Made by a program: the position numbers and the translations under genes. This document shows, in pieces, positions 23,001 through 35,058 of a DNA stretch of 64,000 nt. The notes under the pieces were generated by a model, which was not told the origin of the DNA, did no database searches, and saw only the letters and a program-made list of their open reading frames with translations. Each line of letters opens with the position of its first letter. The stretch's first letter is position 1. Location: the NCBI RefSeq assembly GCF_949628265.1, contig NC_088788.1, positions 36,832,959-36,896,958 of the forward strand, written 5' to 3'. The DNA comes from Cloeon dipterum (taxonomy: Eukaryota > Arthropoda > Insecta > Ephemeroptera > Baetidae).

Positions 23001-24735
23001 AAGGCCATTTATACTTTGAGCGGCCACAGATCGATAGTGAACCAAGTGCGCTACAACTCTGCCTACAATCTCATCGCTTCCTCGGGCGTCGAAAAAATAA
23101 TCAAAGTGAGCAAGCCGCACTTGAAATGACAGTTTAATTTTAACTTGATTTTTAGCTGTGGAGTCCGATCGAATTTCCTGAACATTGTGAAGACCCCGAC
23201 AAGCTTGTTCTGAAGCAGCCCAGGAAGATGTACACACACGATGAATATATTCGGCTTGTTCTCCAAACCGGACAAGTAAAAACTAAAAACATGGCCATTT
23301 GTGCCAAAAATAATTTTGTATTAAGTTTTATAAGCGAAAATTACGGGTCGGTCAGATATTTTTTGCGAATTTTGAGTATGCAAATGAACTCCTAATTTGA
23401 GGTCATTTTCAATATTTTATGGGTAATTATGGGATATTGAAATTTTTTAATAAAATTCGAAGTGCCCTTTAAAAGTGGTATTAGGCTACGTGCGACCTTG
23501 TGTGAAAATTTCCATGTTGTTTTCGGCTTAGTTTTCGAGAATTTCCATTTTGAATTTCGAAAAACTCAAATTCTTTAGAATATTTGCAAATTATGTGATC
23601 GCCAAGTCCCGGGATCTAAGCGTCAGAAATGCAAAACCTGCAAACCGTTCGACTTTGCTTGACTTCCCCTGGCGAGCTGTATAGTTTTTGGGGTGCTCGC
23701 CCCTCAACCCCTAATATCATCGATTTTTTTCTGGAAATTTTGACTATTCTGTTTTAATACTGTGACATGATTTTTTTTATTGCAGTTTATGTCGCACGAT
23801 TACAGCGAGCAAAACACAGAAGAAGATCCACGCATGATGGCGTTTTTCGATTCCTTGGTCCAGAGAGAAGTGGATGGCTGGAGTTCTGAAGAGGACGGCG
23901 AAAAAATTAATTCAGACAAAGATTCGGCAAATAATGATTCTTCAGGTTGCTCCCTGAACATAATTTGCAAATAATGCGAAAATCTAAACTCGATCATTAT
24001 TTCAGATGAATGCACCCTATTCTGCATGGGATTCAGGAAAAAGCTAAGACGGAGGGAGATGAGAAACATTTTGAGAGACAGCCAAGCTTGTGAGAAATGA
24101 ATATTAATAATAATCTTTATTGTCTTTTGCGAGGACATACATTACCAACTATTCAATTCCAGTTGCAATGCACACACTAAATACGTACATAAATAATAAT
24201 TTCGTTTTCTCATGATTGAATTTCAGCCACTCACGACGCCAACAGCAGAATGGCACTGTTAATCAACAGGAAGAGGAAAACCCTGAGGCGGAGTCGGCGG
24301 CACATGGCCCGCAGGCAGGCGGCAGCGTTGCTGCGGGAAGCGCGGTTGAAGTCACCGACAGTGGCGAACGGCTGGCCGAACGGGTTGCAACCCGTGGCGG
24401 GCCCTTCGTCCAACGGACAGCGAGAGTGCGAGTGCGGAACAGTGCTGGACGATTTGGAGGAGAGTTCGGAGGAGGAGTCGCCAGTGCGGAAAATGCCAAA
24501 GTCGGTTGTGCACGTGGTTGGGGCGGGTGCCAAGGGCAACGGTCTGTCCGTGGACAGGGGGCCGGACGTGCGGCACGTGGACAGTGGGGTGGAGCTGAAC
24601 AGCAGCAGCGGCAGTTCGCACCACAAATCGTCGACGCAGCACCGCAGCAGGAGCGAGCGCAAGCCCAACAAGCGCGAGGCCCGCAGGAGGCGCGACTCGA
24701 CCCCTTCCACCGACTCCTCAGACTCGAATTGCTGA
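20021..24735 (+). CDS. DCAF5: DDB1- and CUL4-associated factor 5 (WD40 protein)
   Basis: Ten exons: 20021-20219, 21703-21892, 21942-22084, 22461-22590, 22649-22929, 22987-23105, 23156-23275, 23786-23945, 24006-24089 and 24227-24735; phases agree, 644 residues. The WD40 propeller spans about residues 48-390. It contains FSHYGCVNAIEFS, IFSAGNDETVIIHDVE, DDGRVLIYDVR, SGSDDFNLYLWKVP and GHRSIVNQVRYN, all close to vertebrate DCAF5. After the propeller comes EEDPRMMAFFDSLV...GWSS, diagnostic for DCAF5. A basic, then Ser/acidic-rich tail (about 475-644) is much shorter than in vertebrates, where the protein exceeds 900 residues. DCAF5 is a substrate receptor of CRL4 ubiquitin ligases. Donors of exon 1 (GTTCGA) and exon 4 (GTTGGC) are weak but required by frame. 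Intron 1 is mostly a giant inverted repeat. Confidence 0.94.
20690..21640. repeat. Large near-palindrome in DCAF5 intron 1
   Basis: Arms match in reverse complement over about 950 bp, centred near 21160. Left/right partners include AGAGAGGCG (20696) with CGCCTCTCT (21618), the TATGCAGAGC block (20729) with 21577, GTTTAATGAGTT (20774) with 21549, GAAAGCGCTCGAGTTGATCT (20850) with 21464, and GCGACACTAGAGACA (20941) with 21350. The centre holds two further, self-complementary units (20984-21124 and 21165-21302). Each carries GTCACGTGAC or a near match plus ATTGG/CCAAT boxes. No coding capacity is seen. It is likely a foldback transposon, nested or duplicated. Confidence 0.8.
22180..22340 (-). 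repeat. Dispersed repeat, copy 2 of 3 (inverted)
   Basis: In reverse complement this stretch of DCAF5 intron 3 reads GAGGAATCAAAATCTGCTAA followed by TTTTGGAGAAAATTG. It matches the repeat at 2838-3018 block by block. Confidence 0.65.
23440..23720 (+). repeat. Dispersed repeat family A copy (DCAF5 intron 7)
   Basis: It has the blocks CCCGGGATCTAAG, TGCAAACCGTTCGACT, TTGACTTCCCCTGG and TTTGGGGTG in the family order. It makes up most of DCAF5 intron 7. Confidence 0.65.
24102..24180 (-). mobile_element. Antisense non-LTR retrotransposon tail in DCAF5 intron 9
   Basis: In reverse complement it reads GTGTGTGCATTGCAACTGG, then CCTCGCAAAAGACAATAAAG, then ATTATTATTAAT. It is the same 3' end as the element at 17440-17675. 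It occupies more than half of the 137-bp intron 9 (24090-24226). Confidence 0.7.
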
Positions 24736-24902
24736 TTGTGAGGGCCACTCGATCTGAAATTGTGATCTTATATTCGTCTTAAGCGGAGCTGAATGGACTG
24801 ATAGTTTTTATTTATACCTCTTCAAACGCACGGCACAATACCAAAAACGTTTCTATCAAATCGTCTTCTCTTTTCAATCTCTCATGTTCCTTATTTTTTA
24901 GA

Positions 24903-24908
24903 AATAAA
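24903..24908 (+). terminator. Polyadenylation signal of DCAF5
   Basis: AATAAA about 168 bp past the DCAF5 stop codon. Confidence 0.6.
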
Positions 24909-25306
24909 TGTGATTCTGATGCGTGTGCGACTAACGTGTACATTCTTACTTCAAAATATGTGTAAGACATTATATCAAAGAAAACTATGTTCGTAAAACA
25001 AACCGTGCAAATTTCTTTGATGGAGCATTTTGCATCTTTTTTTCCCAGGAAAGTTGTTGAATTTTTTTAAAATATCATAATGAAGCTAGATTTTATGTTA
25101 TCTATCTTGGAGCTACTGAATTTCCTCACAGAAAATATTTCGGTCAGAAATTTTTGGAAAAATCCCAATCTGCAAAAATTGCCGCAGAGCTCAGAACAGT
25201 TTCCAAACCTGTTAATTTTTTTATCCGACCACCTTTTTGAGAATAGGTCATATTTTTAAAATCTAACCATAAAAAAATTCAAGATAACTTTGTACAGACT
25301 TAAAAT

Positions 25307-25312
25307 TTTATT
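25307..25312 (-). terminator. Polyadenylation signal of PNPT1
   Basis: AATAAA on the minus strand, about 30 bp past the PNPT1 stop. Together with the DCAF5 signal it leaves roughly 400 bp between the two convergent genes. Confidence 0.6.
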
Positions 25313-25342
25313 AAGAAAATTTATGATTTAGAAATAGTTTGA

Positions 25343-28300
25343 CTATCTCTTGCTGCCAGTCCTATTGAGATCCCTGATGGCCTGCGACGCTGGGCCTTGA
25401 AGCACTTTTCTTGAAAGCCGAATAATTCCAGACACAGGATCTCGGCCAAAGAATTTGACTTGGATTTCTTGGCCTTCTTCTAAGCCTAAAGCGCTCGGAT
25501 GAGAAATCTGCAAACACGCACATTAATAAATAAATCAATCAAGACGTCTGTTAATACTTTTCTCTGGTCAAGCTGAGAATTGTGGAGGAGACAAGGCGTC
25601 ATTCCAGGGTACAAGGTAACCATGACTCCGCTCTCCCTGAGCTCGACGATTTTGGCAGTGTAGATGGCGCCGAACTCGAGCTCTGGCTCCCTCGGCGCCT
25701 CCATTTGCTTCTCCATGTACTCCTTGGCTTCGTCGACGGCACTTTGGTTCGGTCCGAAAAACTGGAAAATGTTTTCCTCCAGTTGGCTGACCTGCACGCC
25801 CGTCTCGGCTGTCAGCTTCTTCAAATTGGATCCGCCCAGCCCTAGGAACTTTGCTCTCTTGTGCGCCGGTACTTCGATTCGCTCAGACACAGGCCAGTTG
25901 TCTTTGTGTTTTCTTGAAATAAATCAGATTTTTAACTTAATTTGTTCAAAAAATTAAGAGGTTTGGTACCTGGGGAATTTGATTCTCTCCTCCATAATGT
26001 CGATAATAAAAGATTTTGCCTCAGTGGCTTGCTGCAGCGCTTCCATCACGATTTTCAGGGGCAAGCCGGGGATTTTGATATCAGCCTGGAGCGCGGTGAT
26101 GCCTTTTTTCGTGCCGGCCAGCTTGAAGTCCATGTCCCCCAAGTAATCCTCGATGCCCTGTCCAACAAACGTATTAATAGTACTGTTGATCTTCAACGAT
26201 TTTCTTATGTTCATTTTATTAAAAATTCTTTCTTGCGCTCCTTCAGGCAACTGTTTGTCAAGGCAGTGAAATGGACAAAAACACACAAATAAAAGCGCGA
26301 CGGCGCCAGCAAAACCGCAACAAACCGTCAGGCCCATAGCGCCTCGTCTGGGCCCCGAAAAGCACATTTGGCAAGTGTCACACATAATTGCGTTTTTACA
26401 ATTAATGTTTGTACACTCTTTTTTGACAAAAAAAGAAGAGGTTTTTATTAACAAAATCAGTAAATAAATTGTTGCTCACCATCTGAATCATGGTTAAATT
26501 TTTAGATAAAAATTAAGTGATATTTTAAATCAGTTTTTTTTTCAAAAAGAAAGATTTTTTAATTTGAAAAAATTGCGAAAAACTTACCAAAATATCAGTG
26601 AGGATGCGGTAGTCTTCCATGTGTTTGGTGTCGCCGTCCTTGAACTTTGTGACCAAGCCGATGGCGACGCCAGCTGCCGCGCTTGAGATGGGAACCCCAG
26701 CGTCCATGAGGGCCATGCTGCCCCCGCAAACGGACGCCATGGACGAGGAGCCGTTCGACTCGAGCACCTCGGACGTCAGTCTGATGGTGAAGGGAAAGTC
26801 CTTGGGCACCACAGGTCGCAGTCCTTTCTCCGCCAGGGCACCGTGGCCCATCTCTCGCCTCCCAGCGACCGCGCCGCCCGCCCGGCCGATTTCGTTGGTC
26901 GCGTACGGCGGAAATTCATAGTGCAGGAAGAAATTTTTCTCCTTCACACCCCTGCAATTTTTTATGATAAATATTATTTACTCTAATAATGGAAATTTAC
27001 CCTGTTAATATGGAAACCGGGTCCATCCTCATGGCAGAGTCTGGCGAGTCGAGGGCCACTGTGCAGAACACCTGCGTTTGGCCTCGTTGGAACAAAGCCG
27101 AGCCGTGCAGTGGTTTGTACAGGTCCACCTGCGTGGAAATCGGCCTCACCTGCTCCAGCTTCCGGCCATCACATCTAATTGAAGCGATTTCATAATTAAC
27201 GGCTTGAAAAAGTGACAGATTTATTTTAGTTTGCGAAACAAATGAACATACCTTGTGCTGTCCTCGAAAATGAGCGACCTGAACACCTCTTTGACCACTT
27301 TATTGAACGAGTCAACGACAAAATTGTAATTGGCACTGTCTTGAGCCACTTTTTCAATCACGTTTGCTCGCAGCTCGGAGACGGCCTCGTCCCTGGAAAG
27401 TTTGTCGTGCGAGTAGTCTCTGAAAATCTCTCTCAGCCGCATTTCACTCAAACTGCGAACAGCCTCCACTGTTTCCTCAGGAATCGCAGCTGGCGGATCG
27501 CTTGTTCTCTTTATTTTGCCGTACATTTTGCTCAATCGCTGGATTCCCAGCACGATGTTGTAGATTTCTTTCACTCCTGTTCTCACCGCCTTTTGGAAGT
27601 CCTGCAATTTTCACAGTATTTCTTTAAACAAAACGAATACTTTAGGAAGGTGTTTTAAGAGCTAATAATAAATAAATGGTTTTTCAAAAGAGAAAAGCAA
27701 AAAACCACCTCTTAGGAATGAAATTATTTTTTGACCTTTTAAAAATACAACACGCCTATTTTAGAAGGTTATTTAAAGTAAAAAAATTATAACAGCTATT
27801 TTTTGGCAAATGCACTCACGTTTACGACCATTTTTCAAATTTTTAATTTTCAAAAGCGACTTAAATTTAGTATTTTGTTGCTTAATACAGATTAAATTGC
27901 GTGATTCGAGTTCATCTTGTGTCTAAAATTAAATATGTCTTAAATGCGTTTAGGAACAATTCTCGAAATTAATATGAATATGATTTCTACTCACTGGCAG
28001 TAGAACATTTTCAGCAGCACCTTCGAGCATGACGACCAAGTTGTGTTTGGTGGCTGTGACGATCAAATTGAGCGAACTGTCCGCCAGCTCTCTTCTCGTG
28101 GGGTTGATTAGCACTTCTGTCCCGACGATTCCGACTCGGACAGCACCGACAGGTCCGTTCCAAGGAATATCGGATAGCGACAGAGCTGCCGAAGCTGCGT
28201 TGATGCTCACAATGTCCGGGTCGTACACGCTGTCCACGGCAAGCAGGTTGCACATTAGCTGCGTCTCGCAATTGTAGCCTGCAGCATGAAAAATTATTAA

Positions 28301-28969
28301 TAAATGTTTAAAAAATTAAGTCGAAAGAGACCGTCTGGAAACAAGGGCCGGACGGAGCGGTCTATCAGTCTGCTGGTGAGGATTTCCTTTTCTGTCGGGC
28401 CCAATTCCCTGCGCAGGAAGTTTGTGGGGATTCGTCCAGCTGCCGCCGCTTTCTGCCGGTAGTCCACCGTGAGCGGCATGAAATTCGTCTGCGCCGCTTT
28501 GTTCCTCGAGACCGCCGTGACCATGACCGCCGTGTCTCCCATCTGGGCCACGGCGCAGCCGTCTGCAAACCTCGCATACTTTCCAGTCGAAATTGTCAGC
28601 GACCTCCTGAAAGAAAATATAACTTCTTGGAACATGAATTTCTAAAAACTGAGAGGGTTGTCAATGATTTTAAGCTTGATTTCGTTTCCTCTCGTTGCAA
28701 ACATGTGTAAATTGGGGAAAATTTGTGAAAGAAATCGTAATTTAACAATTATTGATGATTTTTCCCTGCAGGTTCACTGTTCGTTTTGTTGTTGTGCATA
28801 TAATAGATAATTTGGCCCGGCATGTATATGTAGTTACTCACCCATTAGAGAATGGAATTTCGATTTCTGGCGTTGCGAGTGCACTGCACTTCCGTCTCTG
28901 AACTGAATTGTTGCCTTTCGTCAATCTTGAGCCGATGTTCAACCGCAGAAACTTCGACAGCGACCACAT
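25343..28969 (-). CDS. PNPT1: Polyribonucleotide nucleotidyltransferase 1, mitochondrial
   Basis: Nine exons: 28842-28969, 28332-28606, 27995-28278, 27252-27601, 27001-27174, 26588-26951, 25970-26157, 25558-25912 and 25343-25507; all phases match, 760 residues. The N-terminus [16 protein letters not shown] is basic and amphipathic, as in mitochondrial presequences. The first RNase PH-like domain (from about 43) has [16 protein letters not shown] and [14 protein letters not shown] helical linker follows. The second RNase PH-like domain carries [20 protein letters not shown] and YLGDMDF, which hold the phosphate and metal site. KH (about 595-655) and S1 (about 668-740) RNA-binding domains end the protein. 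It degrades RNA 3'-5' with phosphate, works with the SUV3 helicase in the matrix, and functions in RNA import. The donor after exon 2 (GTCTCT) is weak but needed by frame. Confidence 0.97.
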
Positions 28970-31719
28970 TTTCAACCCGCAATTCGGCTTCCAAGGCCGG
29001 CCGCTTTTATCAACACACGTGGGCTCTGTGTTTACATTACCAGCTGACCAAAATGGCGCCAAAATTCGAAAGTTCGCTCACACGGCTCACACCACCAATA
29101 TCGTCATCTTGGTTGTTTGACTGAAATAAAAGAGCTTTTTTTATAGTTTCTGTTGGATTTTTTGCTCGAGTTAAAAATTGCGTCTGATTTTTAGATGAAT
29201 TAAAATGGATAATATTAAAAATAAACTCGTCTTGATGAGCAGTGACAATAAAAAAGTGGGTGTATGCAATCTGTTACACGCAAAGGTCAAGCAGATTGCA
29301 TACCCTCAATGAATTCAGGCGTATATGCTTGTTCAATAAGAAGCCACTCAACGCTATGTTCCATGCTTTTGAGATTTTGTTTTTCAATCTATTTAACTAA
29401 ATTTAACTAAATTTCTTTGCATGAAAATGCGCATTATTTGTCTTGTGGGTACGTGGAAGCCGGGACAGAAATGCGTATTCTTCATTGTAGTAATTCGTCT
29501 TTTATTCATGTCTCGTGGTTTAGTAATCAAGATCAAGACCAAGACTGTGAAATTACATAGATAATAAAAAATCACATTCACAATAAATGATTATGTATAA
29601 CAATAAAAACATAACATTCGAAAACAAACAATTATGACACTTACCCCGTAGTGCGGGTCTAATAAGAAATAGTTTTTATGGAATTTTCTCGCACCAAATC
29701 TCATCCTAGCCGGAGAGAGAAATTATTTTGTTGCGACTGCTTTGGTGCGAGGCTTAAGGTGCAGTGGGGGGATAAGGTGCAGTAAAAGGGTGCACTGCTT
29801 GTCGCACACCTTTGAACAGCCACCTGGCGATACAGGTTAAATGCAAAATCGTTATTAGGACAGTAGTGGCGAGAAGGCGCCACAGTCTCTATTTAAAATT
29901 TAATGGTTTTATTTTCTCTCTTTGTTTGAAAAGAACTTTGTAACAAGTTTTAAAATTCTTTTCATTCGTAATTTACTACTGAAATAAAAATGTCCGCATT
30001 GGATCTTCTCTTTTGACGGTGCCTTTGGAAGGGAATTGTAAAAGAGGCGTGGTTCCCAAAATATTTTAACAGGGTAACAGGTGCCAAAACACGCGGCAAA
30101 CCAAGATTTTTTGGTGCAACTACGACTAAAATAACAATCATTAAATTGCAGAAAAATAATCGGTTTTGAAAGTGTGTCAAAATGCTCACCCGACAGTCTG
30201 AGCAGCAAAACGCAGATGGGAAAATATTTTAATAACCGAGTTTGCACATTACTTTGTCAAAAATTTAATTTTCTCCTTTATTTCACGTTACAAAATAATG
30301 TAGGTCGTGAATTGACATCATGCTCCTTAGCTGTTACATAACTGATTGGAAAGAGAAGAAAAGGCAGCATTCGCTGATTCGCACGAGATGGAAAGAAAAA
30401 TACTGCGCCTCGCTTGCTGAACTTCGCATTTTCCCGAGAGCACGCGTAACCGCGCGCATCACGCCATCGCATCCATGTCTTCCGTCATTCGATTCTATTC
30501 AAAAGAATCCCCCCACCGAGGGCCGATCGGGCAAGGCAAAGCAAAAGTGAGACACAAAGAATGACCGTGAACACCAATTTTGTCCGTTATTTTTGCTGCG
30601 TAATATGTTCTGACATAGAATATATGGAATATATATAATAGGTGTCAAGCTGTAATTCTCAGCGTTAATACTAACAATCGATAGAAAAAAAAAATAAAAA
30701 TGCCTTCTTAAATATAGCTTAATAGAAAATTGTAAACGAATAAACTGAGAAATTATTTGAATTAATATTTAAGAAAAAAATCTTGCACTTATCTAAATAG
30801 AGCAAGTTCATCATAACCTAGATTAGATTAGATTTGACCTGAAATCATTCAAAACTTAGCGTGTACTGTACATCTCGTTGTGCTGTTTTTTTTTTCTAAA
30901 AATAGCCAAGTTTTCTTTATAAAATAGTAAGCACTAAGGAAACGTACCACTCACTTAGGTGAATCACTGCAACCGCAAAAAATAACATGTTTTTTCTATT
31001 AAAACCTCACTCTCCTTGAAAATTTAAAAAATATGTACAAAAAGAAAATATAGACATTGTATTTAATTTTTTACACATTTAAGCGATTACAAGGACATAG
31101 CCACCCTCATGACTTTTCCTCGACATACATGTTATCAATTAGCGGTGCTCAGCGCAACTGTGTCGTGTTTACATAACAAAATCTTGTCCAGACAAAACAG
31201 AAACATCATCTGCCTCGTCGGAAAGGTGAAACAAGGTACTTTTCCAAGAAGGTTACATACGTTTATCACAAAAATCTGGAGGTATATGAGCACGTTTAAC
31301 ACTGCTCAAGAGAAGCGGAAAGTTCCACTAGCTACAATTGTGCAATATTGGGCATCGGACAGATCAATAACTGCGTGCCGTTGATAAAATAAATTTCTGG
31401 TTGGAATATTCCACTCTTCTTTTACGGCCTTGTTCACTCTCTCATCCATGAAATGTGTCTCTTTCCGTTGTGCTCAGCCATTTTTTTAGAAAATAATAAA
31501 GGGAGGGGTTTCCTTGTGCGGTCAAATATATGATTTTAATTATAAAATGTACGATATTTGCTTAAAATTAATTTTATTATGGAAAAACATTTCCTACGCT
31601 ATTCTATACTCATGTCTAGATGCAGTTAAATCATTGATTTAGTTTTGGATTCATTTGCATTCTAAATAAAACTGATATATCAAGTTGGGGATAAATATTA
31701 GCAAAAATTACAACTTTCA
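28970..31719. other. Gene-free stretch upstream of PNPT1
   Basis: The first 150 bp are GC-richer and must carry the PNPT1 promoter and 5' UTR. The rest is AT-rich with only short, unrelated open frames on both strands. Two small hairpins are present (29262-29303; and CTCGCACCAAA near 29689 paired with 29743-29753). Confidence 0.55.
29262..29303. repeat. Small perfect hairpin
   Basis: GTATGCAATCTG at 29262-29273 and its exact reverse complement at 29292-29303, separated by 18 nt. It could be a binding site pair or chance. Confidence 0.6.
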
Positions 31720-32400
31720 TTTTTTGCCAACATTGTCATCGCTAAATCTCGGGTTTGAGTAATCGGATTTACAGAAACTGCACACCGTTCGACTCGTCTC
31801 AACCTCCCCTAGACAGGTAACGAAATTTGGGGTAGATTTTTTTTAATTTTAGAGAGTTTTGATCGGTGAATAAGTTTGATGAAAGTGCAGAGACCCCAAA
31901 TTTTTATTTTTGATGCAAATCTAATGTGGGGTGAAAGGGGGATGAAGGTTTATCCACCTCAAAATCCATTAGATATCTAGAGGAGGTTGAGAAAAGTCGA
32001 ACGGTGGGTAGTTTTTGCAATTTTTAGAACCCAAGATTTGGAAGTGACATTAACAGCAAAAAAATACGAATTTTTTCCAACATTGCCATCGCTAAATCTC
32101 GGGTTCTAACTCCAAAAACTGCACAGCGTTAAACTCGTCTCAACCTCCCCTAGATAGCCAATGGATTTTGGGGTTGATTTGTTTAATTTAAGAGGGATTT
32201 GATAAATGAATAAATTTTCTGAAAGTGCATAGCGATGCAATTTTTATTACCACTTCATTGTAGGGGTGGAACGGGGATGAGGGTTGATCACCCTAAAAAT
32301 CATTTGGCTATCTAGGGGAAGTTAAGACGAGTCGAACGGTATGCAGTTTTTGCGATTTTAGCGATCAGAATCCGAGATTTGGTGCTGACAATATATTGGC
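31720..32400. repeat. Tandem pair of inverted family A units
   Basis: Family A blocks alternate in direction: forward at 31735-31850, reverse at 31960-32055, forward at 32080-32175 and reverse at 32255-32395. Each forward/reverse pair makes a foldback of about 320 bp, with GCCAACATTGTCATCGCTAA-like outer ends. The two foldbacks are tandem copies of each other. Confidence 0.75.
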
Positions 32401-32869
32401 AAAACTAGCACAGAACGCGCGAAAAAGCCAATAGCTAGCGAAAATTACGACTCGGGGCGGTCTATTTATATTCTAAAGGCTAAAAACTGCATGATTTGTG
32501 CAAACCTAGTAAAGATTTGAAGCCTTTTTGAATGTTTTATAAATTTTACGTGTAACGCTCGATTAAAATTGGGTCAGTCGTAGCAGTGGCACGAGCAGCA
32601 GGTTGCGCTCCTGAATTGTCTAAATAAATTTTATCTAGAATTGACAGATGATGCAAGAGATAACAAAGCGCGCGGATTAAGACGCGCTGGCGGCGAGTGG
32701 CGAGGGCCAGTTGGTGGATTGCTTTGGCGCGCACTAATCTCGGACGGAAACCGCTGAGAGGGAAGCAATTATCATCGGTTCGCGCGCATCGCATTGTGCC
32801 CGGTGACCGCGCGCGCGTGAGTATTATTGAAAAGGCCCGCACGCCACGCAGATTGTGCCAAGACAAGTG

Positions 32870-32878
32870 TATATAAAG
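32870..32878 (+). promoter_or_regulatory. Possible TATA box
   Basis: TATATAAAG in front of a GC-rich block (32880-33120) that ends in CCCAGGTAAC, a fair splice donor. This could be an untranslated first exon of the glutamate transporter gene 5 kb downstream. That link is inference only. Confidence 0.25.
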
Positions 32879-33679
32879 AAAGAAAGAGTGCCAGCTTAGC
32901 ATAGGGCGCGCGTCGCATACTCCTAAATTAGCGCGTCAGCCGAGAAGCAGAGTTTATAGAAGTGCGGCGGCCTGTTCGGCTCTCGCTCTCGTCAATAGAC
33001 CAGTTGCGGTTCATCTTTGCGCTTGGATCACTCGCGCCTGCCGCTGCCCCGCGCACGCCGACTGTCAACCACCACGACTCCCCCAGCGTATTTCCTCTCG
33101 CCGCCCAGGTAACACCAACAATTGGAAACAAACACATTTCGTACGCAAACACGGAGCGACAGAGCCACTCACCGCTTTGTTGACACACACACACTCACTT
33201 CCACTTTGTTCTTGGAGAAGAGCCTCTTCATTCGGCTCCCTAAAGAAGAGATACGGTTTTTTCTTTTCTCTCACGCGCAGAATATTTCGTAATTTTTTCC
33301 TGATTTAAACTAATAACAGACTCAAGGGATCAAGTGCTTAAAGTAAAAATCCGTTATATTCTTTTTTAAATTCAATTTAAAATTTAAAAAAATCCCAAGT
33401 TGCCGTTTTAATTTTTTAGGAAATTGGCTCCCTACTGTTAAACTACAAATTATTTCACAATTTCGAGATTGTACCCTCAAAATTCGCTCACCAATCAAGC
33501 GAAAAAATCGATAATGAAATTACACTGTTCCTCGGTCCTAATTTTAGAGATAAACACAAACTCAACGAACTGTTCACTGTAGTCCACAATGCAAAATGTC
33601 CGTAATTCTTGACCTGTAAAGCTCTACTTTAAAGTACCTTTATAGGTAGAAAAATTTATCATGGCGAATCTTGAACATT

Positions 33680-33790
33680 GGCGGCCATGACACTGATGAC
33701 GTCACGATATGGCCGCTCTCTTTGTTCAGCGCTTGACGACTCACGCGGTGGTCGATTCCAAAAATTTCAATGGCAATTTGATTTTCAGAT
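33680..33790 (+). repeat. Half copy of the CRE-containing foldback repeat
   Basis: It matches 47507-47600 in the same orientation: GGCCATGACACTGATGACGT, then ATGGCCGC, GCGCTT and CGATTCYAMAAATT. It contains one TGACGTCA-type site (TGATGACGTCAC). Confidence 0.7.
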
Positions 33791-33868
33791 GTTTTTGCAG
33801 AAGCAAATTTCAAAATTTACAATTTTTACATTCTGCTGTGCTCTTTTAAAGAAAAGCTCCCTAAAGTG

Positions 33869-33869
<1 letters not shown>

Positions 33870-33916
<47 letters not shown>
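33870..33916. repeat. (AT)n microsatellite
   Basis: An uninterrupted AT run of about 23 units. Confidence 0.97.
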
Positions 33917-33919
<3 letters not shown>

Positions 33920-34403
33920 CTTAATTTTAAAATTCTATAGCCAATTCAGACATTTTTTACAAAACTTTATGTTGCGCTTAATTTTTGTCTCCGAGTTTTT
34001 TAGTAAAAACTTTCAAAATGAAAATCGTGGCAGTCGTGCCCTTTGGATCAAGGACCTTCTAATGCAAACTGTTGCATGGTCTAAGATTAAATAATCCTCA
34101 CGTAAGCTGCGTTTTGCCCTCGATGTTGCCACAATGTTGTATAAAGCAGTCACATAATCTCTCTGCTGGCGACACACAACTTTGAGAGTGGAACGTCAAT
34201 CCGCACTGTTTACAGCAGCATTGGGAACGGGTCTAAAATTAACCAATGCGTCGAATTCCACGCAGAGAAACAAACGGGGTTCATCCATTCACGTGGAAAT
34301 CTGTTTTAACGGAACGGGGGGTGTGTGCTCGCGGCTGATGCGTTGGCGTCATTTTTCTTTCGGCGTTTGGCGGCTTATTCGGGGTGCTGTGCTCTGGCCA
34401 CCA

Positions 34404-34428
34404 CGTGTGTGTGTGTGTGTGTGTGTGA
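34404..34428. repeat. (GT)n microsatellite
   Basis: About 12 GT units. A shorter CA run follows at about 34902-34913. Confidence 0.9.
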
Positions 34429-35058
34429 GTGCCGCCTCGACCGATATAATTCTTCCGACAGCAGCAGAAGCGGCGCGATTTAATTTTAACAACACGCAGC
34501 GTCACTCTCGCAACCAGCAAGCGAGCATTCCTCGGGCCCAGCTGACACAGACACTTGGATCATTTATTATTAAGGGTAATGTGACGCGAGGTCGGGCACG
34601 AACGTGTGTATACACTCGCGGGATTGCGCAAGCAGCTAAACTTGACATTGCAGCCAGCCGCGACGCGCGCTCCTCGCCTCCTCGGCCAAGGGTTGCATCC
34701 CCCTTAATTGATCTTTCCGCTCTAACTAAGTAAGCCTAGCATGTTTTGTCTACGAGAAAAGCAGTGCTGCATGACAGGTGCAGACGACAATTTTAAAGCC
34801 GCTGACAAATGACTGAAAAAATAAAACTGTCCCTTTTTCAAATTGACGTCGTCTAGGCTGGATGGATAACGAGTTTAACCAGAGCATTTTCCTTCTTTGC
34901 TCACACACACACACAAATACTTAAAATTTAAAAATAGCGACTGATCTCTCCGGAGAAAGTGGCGATGCGTTTGAAAATTTAAGTGAAACAGCAAAAAAAT
35001 CATTCAGTTGTGATTGTTAAAAATTTTTATTGAATTAATTCTGCTTTAATTTTTTTAA

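Noticed and set aside
22623-23237. 204-codon minus-strand open frame
   Set aside because: Shadow of DCAF5 exons 5-7 on the other strand. It reads across introns and has no protein-like motifs.
24216-24782. Four long overlapping frames in both directions
   Set aside because: All overlap DCAF5 exon 10, whose repetitive Ser/Arg/Gly codons keep every frame open. Only the frame ending at 24735 is in phase with the upstream exons.
34182-34733. 183-codon plus-strand frame
   Set aside because: It includes a (GT)n run read as Val/Cys repeats and has no motif; likely chance.
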